NCBI GenBank assembly: GCA_905221615.1 | Contig: CAJNDT010006145.1 | Location: forward strand, 1-64,000 | DNA length: 64,000 nucleotides | DNA from: Symbiodinium sp. CCMP2592 | Lineage: Eukaryota; Sar; Dinophyceae; Suessiales; Symbiodiniaceae | Direction of reading: 5' to 3' | In this document: positions 18,119 to 28,700 of the stretch, in pieces | Layout: every line of letters starts with the position of its first letter | Numbering within the stretch: position 1 is the stretch's first letter | Made by a program: the position numbers and the translations under genes | The notes under the pieces: generated by a model | What the model was told of the DNA's origin: nothing | What the model saw: only the letters and a program-made list of their open reading frames with translations | Databases searched by the model: none

Positions 18119-21100
18119 GAGAAATCGCATTCTTTGAGAGGCCTTTGATAAAGAAATCATTACTTTCTTGAGGCCTGCGGAACCTTCCTGATCATTGCTT
18201 TTGCCAAACCCACAACCACTCCCCCATGCAGAGCTTTCCCTGATGATTGCTGATTGCAAAGCCAGAGGCACCTTCCGACCGCACACACCGGCGACCGGCC
18301 CTGCTAATCAGGACCCCAGAGCTTGCTCCTTTATTTGTGGAGTCAGGCACCCAAAGGGGGGTAGCGTTGCAGAACTTGAGAAATCGCATTCTTTGAGAGG
18401 CCTTTGATAAAGAAATCATTACTTTCTGGAGGCCTGCGGAACCTTACTGATCATTGCTTTTGCCAAACCCACAACCACTCCCCCATGCAGATTGCTGAGT
18501 GCAGAGCCAGAGGCACCTTCCGACCGGACACACCGGCGACCGGCCCTGCTGATCAGAGGCACCTTCCGACCGCACACACCGGCGACCGGCCCTGCTAATC
18601 AGGACCCCAGAGCTTGCTCCTTTATTTGTGGTGTCAGGCACCCAAAGGGGGGTAGCCTTGCAGAACTTGAGAAATCGCATTCTTTCAGAGGCCTTTGATA
18701 AAGAAATCATTACTTTCTGGAGGCCTGCGGAACCTTCCTGATCATTGCTTTTGCCAAACCCAGAACCACTTACCCATGCAGAGAGCTTTCTGTGATGATT
18801 GCTGATTGCAAAGCCAGAGGCACCTTCCGACCGCACACACCGGCGACCGGCCCTGCTAATCAGGACCCCAGAGCTTGCTCCTTTATTTGTGGTGTCAGGC
18901 ACCCAAAGGGGGGTAGCCTTGCAGAACTTGAGAAATCGCATTCTTTCAGAGGCCTTTGATAAAGAAATCATTACTTTCTTGAGGCCTGCGGTTTGGCCGG
19001 CACCAGAACTTTCCTGATCCCAGAACCACTTACCCATGCAGAGCTTTCTGTGATGATTGCTGATTGCAAAACCAGAGGCACCTTCCGACCGCACACACCG
19101 GCGACCGGCCCTGCTAATCAGGACCCCAGAGCTTGCTCCTTTATTTGTGGTGTCAGGCACCCAAAGGGGGGTAGCCTTGCAGAACTTGAGAAATCGCATT
19201 CTTTGAGAGGCCTTTGATAAAGAAATCATTACTTTCTGGAGGCCTGCGGAGCCTTCCTGATCATTGCTTTTGCCAAACCCACAACCACTCCCCCATGCAG
19301 AGCTTTCTGTGATGATTGCTGATTGCAAAGCCAGAGGCACCTTCCGACCGCACACACCGGCGACCGGCCCTGCTAATCAGGACCCCAGAGCTTGCTCCTT
19401 TATTTGTGGTGTCAGGCACCCAAAGGGGGGTAGCCTTGCAGAACTTGAGAAATCGCATTCTTTGAGAGGCCTTTGATAAAGAAATCATTACTTTCTGGAG
19501 GCCTGCAGTTTGGCCGGCAGCAGAACTTTCCTGATCATTGCTTTTGCCAAACCACAACCACTACCCCATGCAGAGCTTTCCCTGATGATTGCTGATTGCA
19601 AAGCCAGAGGCACCTTCCGACCGCACACACCGGCGACCGGCCCTGCTAATCAGGACCCCAGAGCTTGCTCCTTTATTTGTGGTGTCAGGCACCCAAAGGG
19701 GGGTAGCCTTGCAGAACTTGAGAAATCGCATTCTTTGAGAGGCCTTTGATAAAGAAATCATTACTTTCTGGAGGCCTGCGGAACTTTCCTGATCATTGCT
19801 TTTGCCAAACTCACAACCACTCCCCCATGCAGAGCTTTCCCTGATGATTGCTGATTGCAAAGCCAGAGGCACCTTCCGACCGCACACACCGGCGACCGGC
19901 CCTGCTAATCAGGACCCCAGACTTTATTTGTGGTGTCAGGCACCCAAAGGGGGGTAGCCTTGCAGAACTTGAGAAATCGCATTCTTTGAGAGGCCTTTGA
20001 TAAAGAAATCATTACTTTCTGGAGGCCTGCGGTTTGGCCGGCACCAGAACTTTCCTGATCCCAGAACCACTTACCCATGCAGAGCTTTCTGTGATGATTG
20101 CTGATTGCAAAACCAGAGGCACCTTCCGACCGCACACACCGGCGACCGGCCCTGCTAATCAGGACCCCAGAGCTTGCTCCTTTATTTGTGGTGTCAGGCA
20201 CCCAAAGGGGGGTAGCCTTGCAGAACTTGAGCAATCGCATTCTTTGAGAGGCCTTTGATAAAGAAATCATTACTTTCTTGAGGCCTGCGGAGCCTTCCTG
20301 ATCATTGCTTTTGCCAAACCCAGAACCACTGACCCATGCAGAGCTTTCCCTGATGATTGCTGATTGCAAAGCCAGAGGCACCTTCCGACCGCACACACCG
20401 GCGACCGGCCCTGCTAATCAGGACCCCAGAGCTTGCTTCTTTATTTGTGGTGTCAGGCACCCAAAGGGGGGTAGCCTTGCAGAACTTGAGAAATCGCATT
20501 CTTTGAGAGGCCTTTGACAAAGAAATCATTACTTTCTGGAGGCCTGCAGTTTGGCCGGCAGCAGAACTTTCCTGATCATTGCTTTTGCCAAACCCACAAC
20601 CACTACCCCATGCAGAGCTTTCCCTGATGATTGCTGATTGCAAAGCCAGAGGCACCTTCCGACCGCACACACCGGCAACCGGCCCTGCTAATCAGGACCC
20701 CAGAGCTTGCTCCTTTATTTGTGGTGTCAGGCACCCAAAGGGGGGTACACTCCCCCATGCAGAGCTTTCCCTGATGATTGCTGATTGCAAAGCCAGAAGC
20801 ACCTTCCGACCGGACACACCGGCAACCGGCCCTGCTAATCAGGACCCCAGAGCTTGCTCCTTTATTTGTGGTGTCAGGCACCCAAAGGGGGGTAGCCTTG
20901 CAGAACTTGAGAAATCGCATTCTTTCAGAGGCCTTTGATAAAGAAATCATTACTTTCTGGAGGCCTGCGGAACCTTCCTGATCATTGCTTTTGCCAAACC
21001 CAGAACCACTTACCCATGCAGAGCTAGCTTTCTGTGATGATTGCTGATTGCAAAGCCAGAGGCACCTTCCGACCGGACACACCGGCGACCGGCCCTGCTA

Positions 21101-21165
21101 ATCAGGACCCCAGAGCTTGCTCCTTTATTTGTGGTGTCAGGCACCCAAAGGGGGGTAGCCTTGCA
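18119..21165. repeat. Satellite array, unit about 260-290 bp, about 11 copies
   Basis: Each unit carries GAGAAATCGCATTCTTTGAG, a TTTTGCCAAACC segment, CCTTCCGACCGCACACACC and CACCCAAAGGGGGGTAGCC in that order. Units vary by small deletions and by the optional insert GTTTGGCCGGCA. Minus-strand frames stay open for up to about 300 codons because several units are near multiples of three. I see no independent sign of coding. Confidence 0.92.
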
Positions 21166-21893
21166 GATGCTGGATGATATTGGCTGATCCTGGCTGATAT
21201 TGGCTAACACTGGCTGAAACTGGCTGATACTTGCTGATGCTGGATGATAATGGCTGATCCTGATACTGACTGATGCCAGCTGATACTGGCCAACAGCCTG
21301 GCTGATGCTGGCTGATATTGGCTGATACTGGCTGATACTGACCGGTACTGGCTGAGACTGGCTGATATCGGCTGATACTTGCTGATGCTGGCTGAAACTG
21401 GCGGATTCTGGCTGGTATTGGCTGATACTGGATGATATTGGCTGATACTGGCTGAAACTGGCTGATGCTGGCTGAAACTGGCTGATACTTGCTTATGCTG
21501 GATGATACTGGCTGATCCTGGCTGAGACTGGCTGATATTGGCTGAAACTAGCTGATACGGGCTGAAACTGGCTCATCCTTGGCTGATACTGGCTGATACT
21601 AGCTGAAACTGGCTGGCCAACAGCTTGGCTGATCCTGGCGGATGCTCGCTGATATTGGCTGATACTTGCTGATGCTGGATGGTACTGGCTGATCCTGGCG
21701 ATATTGGCTGATACTGACTGATACTGGCTGAAACTGGCTGATACTGGCTGATCCTGGCTGATCCCGGCTGAAACTGGCTGATACTTGCTGATGCTGGATG
21801 ATATTGGCTGATACTTGCTGATGCTGGATGATAATGGCTGATCCTGATATTGGCTGATACTGGCTGATACTGACCGGTACTGGCTGAAACCGG
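21166..21893. repeat. 10-bp minisatellite (TGGCTGATAC), right block
   Basis: The same decamer array resumes immediately after a partial satellite unit. Its order of variants from about 21215 to 21730 follows that of 17610-18118, so the two blocks are a long-range duplication around the satellite. Confidence 0.9.
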
Positions 21894-21904
21894 CTGTTTC
21901 TTGC

Positions 21905-22615
21905 TCGACTCTTGGCTGGATTGTGCTTGCTTGTAGTACAACTTTGGTGCTGGAAATGCCTCATTACAGCTCCTGGCTGGATTGTGCTTGCTTGTAGAAC
22001 AACTTTAGTACTGGAAATGCGTCGTTTCGCTTCTGTGGACTGTGCTTGCTTGTGGTGCAACTTCAGTACTGGAAATGCCTCGTTGCGGCTTCTGGCCGGA
22101 TTGTGCTTGCTTGTAGTACAACTTTAGTATAGGAATTGCCTCGTTTCGGCTCCTGGCTGCATTGTGCTTGTGCTTGTAGCACAACTTTAGTGCTGGAAAT
22201 GTATCGTTTCGGCTCCTGGCTGGATTGTGCACTTGCTTGTTGTTCAGCTTCAGTACTGGGAATCGTTTCGGCTCCTGTGGATTGTCCTTGCTTGTAGTAC
22301 AACTTTAGTACTGGAAATGCCTCGTTTCGGCTCCTGCCTGCATTGTGCTTGTGCTTGCGTGCAATTTGTGCTGGACATGCCTCGTTTCGTTTCCTGGCTG
22401 GATTGTGTGCTTGCTTGTAGTGCAACTTTGGTGCTGGAATGCTTCGTTTCGGCTCCTGAATGGATTGTGCTTGCTTGTAGTACAACTTTAGTACTGGAAA
22501 TGCCTCGTTTCGGCTCCTGGCTGGATTGTGCTTGCTTCTAGTACAACTTTAGTACTGGAAATGCATCGTTTCGGCTGCTGGCTGGATTGTGCATTCTTGT
22601 AGTACAACTTTCGTA
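21905..22615. repeat. Tandem array, unit about 60 bp, about 11-12 copies
   Basis: The unit contains CTGGCTGGATTGTGCTTGC, GTACAACTTTAGTACTGG and AAATGCCTCGTTTCGGCTC. It directly follows the decamer array with no spacer of note. Confidence 0.9.
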
Positions 22616-22616
22616 G

Positions 22617-22672
<56 letters not shown>

Positions 22673-22800
22673 GTAGCACTACTACTCTTACTGGTATTGC
22701 TACTACTCCTCATCGCCACTGTCATCATCGCCAAGCTCATCGTCATCTAATCGTGATCATCATCATCATCATCATCGTCGTCAAGCTCATCAAAACCATC
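22616..22800. repeat. Microsatellites (TAC)n then ATC-rich
   Basis: About 20 TAC/ACT triplets (22616-22676) are followed by degenerate ATC/CATCGT triplets to about 22800. Confidence 0.9.
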
Positions 22801-22889
22801 ATAATCATCTGCATCTTCATCAATAGAAATTGCAAGTAAGATTACAACCCCTTTCTTATAAAAAAGCACATTTGGATGTTTTTTTGGGG

Positions 22890-23425
22890 GGATCCTGTTT
22901 AATCAGAGGACGGCTAATTACTTTGAAGGATTGGATCCTCTTTAATCAGGGGGTTATCTTTAAGAATTATTCAGGGCATAAGAAGGGTTGGGGGCTGTGG
23001 GGTCCTTACTAATCAGGGGCTGTAAGCTAGAAAACTAATTAGGGGGGTGCTGGTTGCTGTGAGGGATTAGACCCTTTTTAATCAGGGGGTTATCTTTAAG
23101 AATTATTCAGGGTCCATAAGAAGGGTTGGGGCCTGTGGGGTCCTAACTAATCAGGGGCTGTAAGCTAAAAAATTAATTAGGGGGGTGCTGGTTGCTGTGA
23201 GGGATTAGACCCTTTTTAATCAGGGGGTGATCTTTAAGAATTATTCAGGGTCCATAAGATGGGTTGGGGGCTGTGGGGTCCTAACTAATCAGGGGCTGCG
23301 AGCTAAAAAATTAATTAGGGGGGTGCTGGTTGCTGTGAGAGATTAGACCCTTTTTAATCAGGGGGTTATCTTTAAGAATTATTCAGGGTCCATAAGAAGG
23401 GCTGGGGGCTGTGGGGTATCCTGTC
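22890..23425. repeat. Tandem array, unit about 135 bp, about 4 copies
   Basis: Repeated blocks carry TATCTTTAAGAATTATTCAGG, GGGGCTGTGGGGTCC and AATTAGGGGGGTGCTGGTTG. Each unit also contains TAATCAGGGG, related to the CCTGTCTAATTGGGGG motif of the satellite at 1 and to sites at 23413 and 23498. Confidence 0.88.
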
Positions 23426-23635
23426 TAATTGGGGGGACATTTTATTTATTTTGGGTTCAATTGAAAGTCAATCAAATTGTTTCTGTGGATGGAACGAGCC
23501 TGTCTAATTGGGGGGGTTGTTTTTTCAATTTTTTATCCTTATTTGGGGTTCAATTAAAACACATACAAATCTGACCCCAACACCCGGCCCGTGCCTGCCT
23601 AATCAGGGGAAATTCCTAATCAGGTTCCTACATTA

Positions 23636-23710
23636 GGTGGTTGTCAAAATTATGGTCCCTTTTTGGGTCCCCAGTATAATAATGGGATCCTAATTTTGAC
23701 AATTACCCAC
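23636..23710. repeat. Foldback element, family A, copy 1
   Basis: Arms GTCAAAATTA and TAATTTTGAC face each other around a core of about 50 bp containing TTTTTGGGTCC and AGTATAATA. It is the first of three copies (others at 29642 and 33481). Confidence 0.8.
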
Positions 23711-23992
23711 ATCGTGAGAAACTGGAGCACCAAGACCAAGACTTACCCTCGCAAACCCGAGCCTTCGCTCTACTTATTTCGGGGTTTGGGGGTTTAGGGT
23801 TTGGTTTCTTTGCCTACGGAGCCTAAACCCTAAACCCTGAAAGAGAGGGTTGTTGGGGTGGGGTGTGTGTTTGATCGGCTTTTTTGGATTTCTATGGATG
23901 CTTTCTGCAAGTGAACAGGATGAGAAACTGTGGATTGAGGGTGTAGGGTGTAGGGTTACGCTAAGGCCCCTAAATGTCTAAGGCTTTTGTAT

Positions 23993-24102
23993 CGGAGGCC
24001 TCAAAAGGTGGGATGAAGGTAGGTAGGATTAAGGATCCCTCATATAAGAACTCTTATTTGGGAATATCCCACCTACCTTCATCCCACCTTTTGAGGCCTC
24101 CG
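23993..24102. repeat. Foldback element with perfect 32-bp arms
   Basis: The left arm (23993-24024, CGGAGGCCTCAAAAGG...) is an exact reverse complement of the right arm (24071-24102), with a 46-bp loop. The arm sequence includes GGTGGGATGAAGGTAGGT. Confidence 0.95.
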
Positions 24103-24161
24103 AATGTAGGGGTTTGGGATTTGTAGGCTTGAAGTTTCGGTGGCTGGATGATGTGGAACTG

Positions 24162-24960
24162 TCTACACCCGTACAGATGACAGCGACGGTAGAAGACAAA
24201 CAGAATCAGGAGGATGAGAATGAGAACCGGCGGCAACAGCCGTGACATCAAGCAGCGCTTTTAACCCGAACCCTCACCCATAACCCGACATCCTGATCTC
24301 TGAACCTTAAACCCTGAACTCTAACCTTGAACCATACATATCCAGTTTTTAGACAGACAGCAACAGCGATCTTGAACCCCAAACCCTAAGCCCTGAACTC
24401 TAACCTTGAACCCTACATATCCTTGTTGAACTGCAACAACCAGCCGCTTCTGAGGACCCGACCGTCCTTGAGGCTGAGGCAGCGCCACCCACTCGCAGCT
24501 TCGCTCAGAGTCCTGTGGCCACGAAGTTTCTGATGCTAGGTACCGAGTTATGTTTTTGGGTTTAGGGTTTAGGAATTTATAAGGAATATGAATTTAAATT
24601 TTCAATCCTATCCCGACCATGAACTAGAAACCTCTATACCCTAAACCCTAAACCCAACTATGAAGACGCTGAGGATGCAGCGCTGGGCTCTGCTGCGGCA
24701 AGAGGCGAGGTTTCAGCAGCTGCGCCTTGGCAGAGCGTTAGGTCCCAATACAAAAAAGGAGTTTGGAGTTTAGGGGTTTAGGGTTTACGGTTTAGGGGTT
24801 TAGGGTTTAGAGTGGAGGGTTTAGGGGTTAGGGTTCAGGGGTTAGGGCTAAACCCGGAACCCTAAGTCGTCGAAATCAAGGAGATGGGAGGCGGAACGAA
24901 TTCTGCAAAGGGAGCCCGGATTCGAAATGGCGGCTGCAGTTCTCGGCAACCTTCCGCCAC
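24162..24960 (+). CDS. Possible short exons upstream of the glycosyltransferase gene
   Basis: Three or four short open stretches with protein-like composition alternate with CCCTAAA-like tracts. They are about 24162-24235 (MTATVEDKQNQEDENE...), about 24424-24535 (VELQQPAASEDPTV...), about 24657-24745 (YEDAEDAALGSAAA...) and possibly 24880-24960. They lie on the same strand as the glycosyltransferase exons and could encode an N-terminal stem region. Splice junctions are not resolved. A minus-strand frame at 24054-24251 starts with a membrane-like segment (LILILLILFVF) and is an alternative reading. Confidence 0.35.
24765..24850. repeat. Interstitial telomere-like tract (TTTAGGG)
   Basis: Degenerate GGTTTAGGG repeats on the plus strand lie between exon-like stretches. 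TTTAGGG is the telomere unit known from plants and several dinoflagellates. Confidence 0.75.
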
Positions 24961-25000
24961 TGGGGCACAGCAGTTCTGGGTCTCCTTTTAATCTGAGCCA

Positions 25001-25114
25001 TTTACAGGTGGGTAGTTATAAGGTGGGTAGTTTCCCATAAGCCTTCCATACCACTCCTATAAGGTAAAGGGGGCCTTATGGGAGTACTATGGAAGAGGAA
25101 CTACTCACCTGTAA
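25001..25114. repeat. Foldback element
   Basis: TTACAGGTGGGTAGTT on the left faces AACTACTCACCTGTAA on the right. A second nested pair (CCCATAAG and CTTATGGG) lies inside. Confidence 0.8.
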
Positions 25115-25156
25115 GGGGCTTCTATTTAAACAGGTTCCATAACCAGGTGTTGTTAC

Positions 25157-25221
25157 TTTAGTAAGGGTTCAAGGATTTAAGGCCCAAACTTTAGGCCTTA
25201 AATCCTGGGACCCTTACTAAA
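25157..25221. repeat. Foldback element
   Basis: TTTAGTAAGGG faces CCCTTACTAAA, and the inner arms AGGATTTAAGGCC and GGCCTTAAATCCT also pair. Positions 25222-25799 that follow hold no gene I can support. Confidence 0.8.
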
Positions 25222-25799
25222 CCATGAAACTCTAAAGCCCCAAACCCTGACCCCCCACACACTCTCAAGATCAAGGGATGCTGAACTGTAAAGCCCTTGT
25301 AAGTCCGACCGAAAGCACCCAACTTGAGGTATACTCTTAAGGTTCCTCTACGGGCTTGTTGACTACTTAGTAGCTGAGTGGATACACTTTACACTGTGCG
25401 GGATAATATCACCACTATAGAACTGAAAGTGTACACTTTCTGGAGCCTAGGACCTCAGCGAAGGCTAGGTTCCTGAGTCATACCCTTTTGCACTTGTTCC
25501 TTTAGGGCCCCCTTATTAACACTGAATGCTAGGAAAAAGGGTACCCTCACTATTCAGGGGTCATTCGGGAACCTAGTTAGGGGTTATTGTAAAGGTACCT
25601 TTTAGGGGTTCCTTTACGTGTCCTTTAGGGGTTACGGTTTCGTTTATAGAGATCTCCACAACATGCATTTGCTGTTTATCCCTGAACCTATGCAAACCCT
25701 GACCAATCTATAAAGATTTCCAAAACAGTTTTCAAGCCTGATAAAGTCCCTGAACAGCCCATGCACAGACCTACCGAATCGAGGGCGCAAGTTTCGCAG

Positions 25800-28700
25800 C
25801 CACGGTCGCGTGTTGTGGTTGCCTCGCTCTTTGCCGGGAGCGAGTTTGCGCAGACCATGCTCCCTGCGCGAAGGACCCTGGCCTGGCTTGTGTGTGTTGT
25901 GTGGTTCAGGCTTTGTGTTTTCGGTTTTTGGTTGTACGGATCAGGCCGCATGCTTTTGTCTCTGTGTGCTTCATTTCCTGATAATTAACCCCTTGAAGAT
26001 TTGTGGTTCTCGATGACTTCGGAGTCTGTGGCTGACAAGGTTCTACACCCAAAACCCGAAACTGTGCAAATCTCTAATTTAAGGGACCTTCCTTTCGAAT
26101 GAGAAGGGTTCTGGTTCGGGCACTTTTAGAACATATCCAAGCTATCAACTGCATATGTCGCTGAGCGGGTGCCTGGATTGTGCTCGTCGTTATCTTTTTT
26201 AACTACCATCGTAAGGCCGTCAAAAGTCTGCCCTCGTTCGGGGCCGACAACTCCACAAACTCAATAACGACGGGTTTCAAATTGCAGACGGAGTTCAGAG
26301 AGCAAACCTGAGTTTTCGATCTACAAACCCGAATTGCCCAGTTTCAGTTTCCATCATGGGGACATGAGGTTAGCAGCTTGCTCCCTTTTGTCTGTTGTGA
26401 TAATGTGACTTCAGGTTTTCAGACGGGCCCAGTAATTTCGGACTCTTTGCACAAACCCGGGCCTCCCCCCGAAGGAATCACGAGCGATGGTGCGCACTAC
26501 ATGGCTACACGTACGCCTGCCTTGAGGAGAACATCGCAGGTAGAGCTGATCCCACGTGGTCCAAGCTTCCACATGTACCTTGTATGTATGCGCTGGGCAG
26601 GAATCTTTACTTCCCAAGTCCCAAAGTTAAAAGGTTCGAACATGTTCTAGACATAAAAACATAGCACCCACTTCCGAGTCGAAGGCGCCCATTTTACGCA
26701 GTTGTGAAACTACCCCCTCGGGAATGTTCAGAGGGACCCCAAAAAGCACATAAGCATAAGCGGGGATATCCCTACCTTATTGGGCTTCATTATAAGGGGG
26801 TTTATATGGGATATCCCTATCCTAATTTTTGCTTATGTGCTTTTTGGGGGCCCTAGTTCAGAGGGCAACATAATCCAGAAGGAACCAGCAGGTACGGTTG
26901 CTCATAAAGCGTTCAAGAAAAGTCGAGGTTCTGGAGCTCTTGAAGAAAGGTGCAGAGTTCGTCTTCTGGATGGATGCCGACTCCCTGTTCATCTCCGATG
27001 GCGTAGACTTGCAATGGGCTTGTGACCTTGGCAAAGACACTGGACTCTACAGAAAGATCAAGTTGCATTCATGTCTTCAGGAACTTCCCAATTGTCTTTT
27101 GGGAAAATTCTTTTTCTTTACGAAACTCCCAGTCATGCCTGTAGGATCCTATCAAAAGCCTGGTCCATGAAATTCCGCATAAGCCTGTTTTGGGATAGCC
27201 CCAAAACTAGGGTTTAAAAAGGGTTGAGGACACTAAACCCTAAACCGGTTTAGGGGTTTTAGGGTGTGGGGTTTAAGGGTTTAGGGTGACGGGTTTAAGA
27301 GGTTTTGGGTTTAGGGGTTTAGGGTTCAGGGTTTAGATCATAGCAACCCAGGTAAAACCACAGGAGACTGTATGAAACCCCACAACAACTTTATAAAATG
27401 GTTGAACAACCCTGGTAGTACAGTTGATGAAAGGCTTTAAGAGCTTCCGGAACAAGCGGTTCGAGAGCCCAGGACTTTGTGTTTGCAGGAGACCTCAATG
27501 TGGTCTTTAATGCCGGACACTTCCTGGCACGCCGCGGGGCGTGGGCTGAACGACTCCCGATCTTGATTTGCAAAGTGTTTTAGTGCTTAGGATGTGGGGG
27601 TTTAGCTTGAGGGGCTTAGGTTTTTGTTTTAGACACCCTGTGGTTGGTTATGCAACGTTGGCCTACTTTTACAGAAGCGTTCATTTTCACGCTATTTCCG
27701 GAAGGGGGGTACAGGAAGAGGTCGCAAAATACGAGTCCGAGTACCCTAAAAAACAACAAGGTCCCCAAGCTCTGTACTCTCATCCCGGTCACAAACCCTG
27801 AGGCCTGAAAACCGAAAGCCTAAACCCCAAGCTGTCTATGAAGTCCTTGCTTAAGCCCTCAGCCCTGAAGCCTCAACGCAAAACCCTAAAAAGCCCCAAA
27901 ACCCTCAACCCTAAACCCTAAACCCTAAACCCCTAAACTCTAAAACCCTAAACCCTAAACCCTAAACCCCTAAACTCTAAAACCCTAAACCCTAAACCCT
28001 AAAAGCCCCAAAACCCTCAACCAACGATAACTTCAAATCCCGAACCCTCGGCCCTGAAGCCGAAACCCTGAAGAAACCCCAAACCCTAAGCCTTAACACG
28101 AAGTTTGCAAGCCCCGAAGACTGCAGAAAACGTTGGAAACCCTAAGAACCGGAAAAACATAAACACACTCGCACTCCAATCCACGAATCCGTTTGAACCC
28201 TAAAACCCGAAACCCTAAACCCCAATTCCTTCACCTTGAACCCTAAACCCGAATTCCTAAACTAAAAGCTCCAAAACCTTAAAACCACACCCCTACAGCA
28301 GCTCCCTTAGACTAAACCCTTCGGTTAGCAACCCACATGGACCCCATTTAATGATGAGCCCTGCCCTACGGCTGATGATATAAATCCTGCATTATGTTAA
28401 GGACACTAAACTATGGGAATTATGGTATATTCCTTACTATGGGTCATGCAGGATTTATATCATCAACAGTATTCTAATCATTGAGGCCCCTAACCCTGAT
28501 GCAGACACTACACCCCTAAACGCGGAGGCTTCAAAACCCCAACACCTTAAACCCTTAAATAGAGCCTAAACCCCAAGACCCTCACGTAGACCCTAAACCC
28601 TCACAGAAACCCTAAAACCAAAAATGCCGAACCCTAGACCCTAAACCCTACACCTTATAGAACCCGAAACCCCAAGCCCGAGAATCAAAAAAGGGGAAAA

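Noticed and set aside
16909-18290. Gln/Ser/Pro/Ile-rich frames in the decamer array
   Set aside because: All are by-products of the TGGCTGATAC repeat, which happens to lack stops in one minus frame.
18444-21082. Repetitive frames of up to 303 codons in the 260-bp satellite
   Set aside because: Open only because unit lengths are near multiples of three; frames shift between units and no domain is visible.
1-23425. CRISPR array in the tandem repeats
   Set aside because: The repeats are continuous or have similar, not unique, spacers, and the DNA is eukaryotic.
24054-24251. Minus-strand membrane protein (LILILLILFVF)
   Set aside because: Antisense of an acidic plus-strand exon-like stretch and overlaps a hairpin; kept only as an alternative reading.
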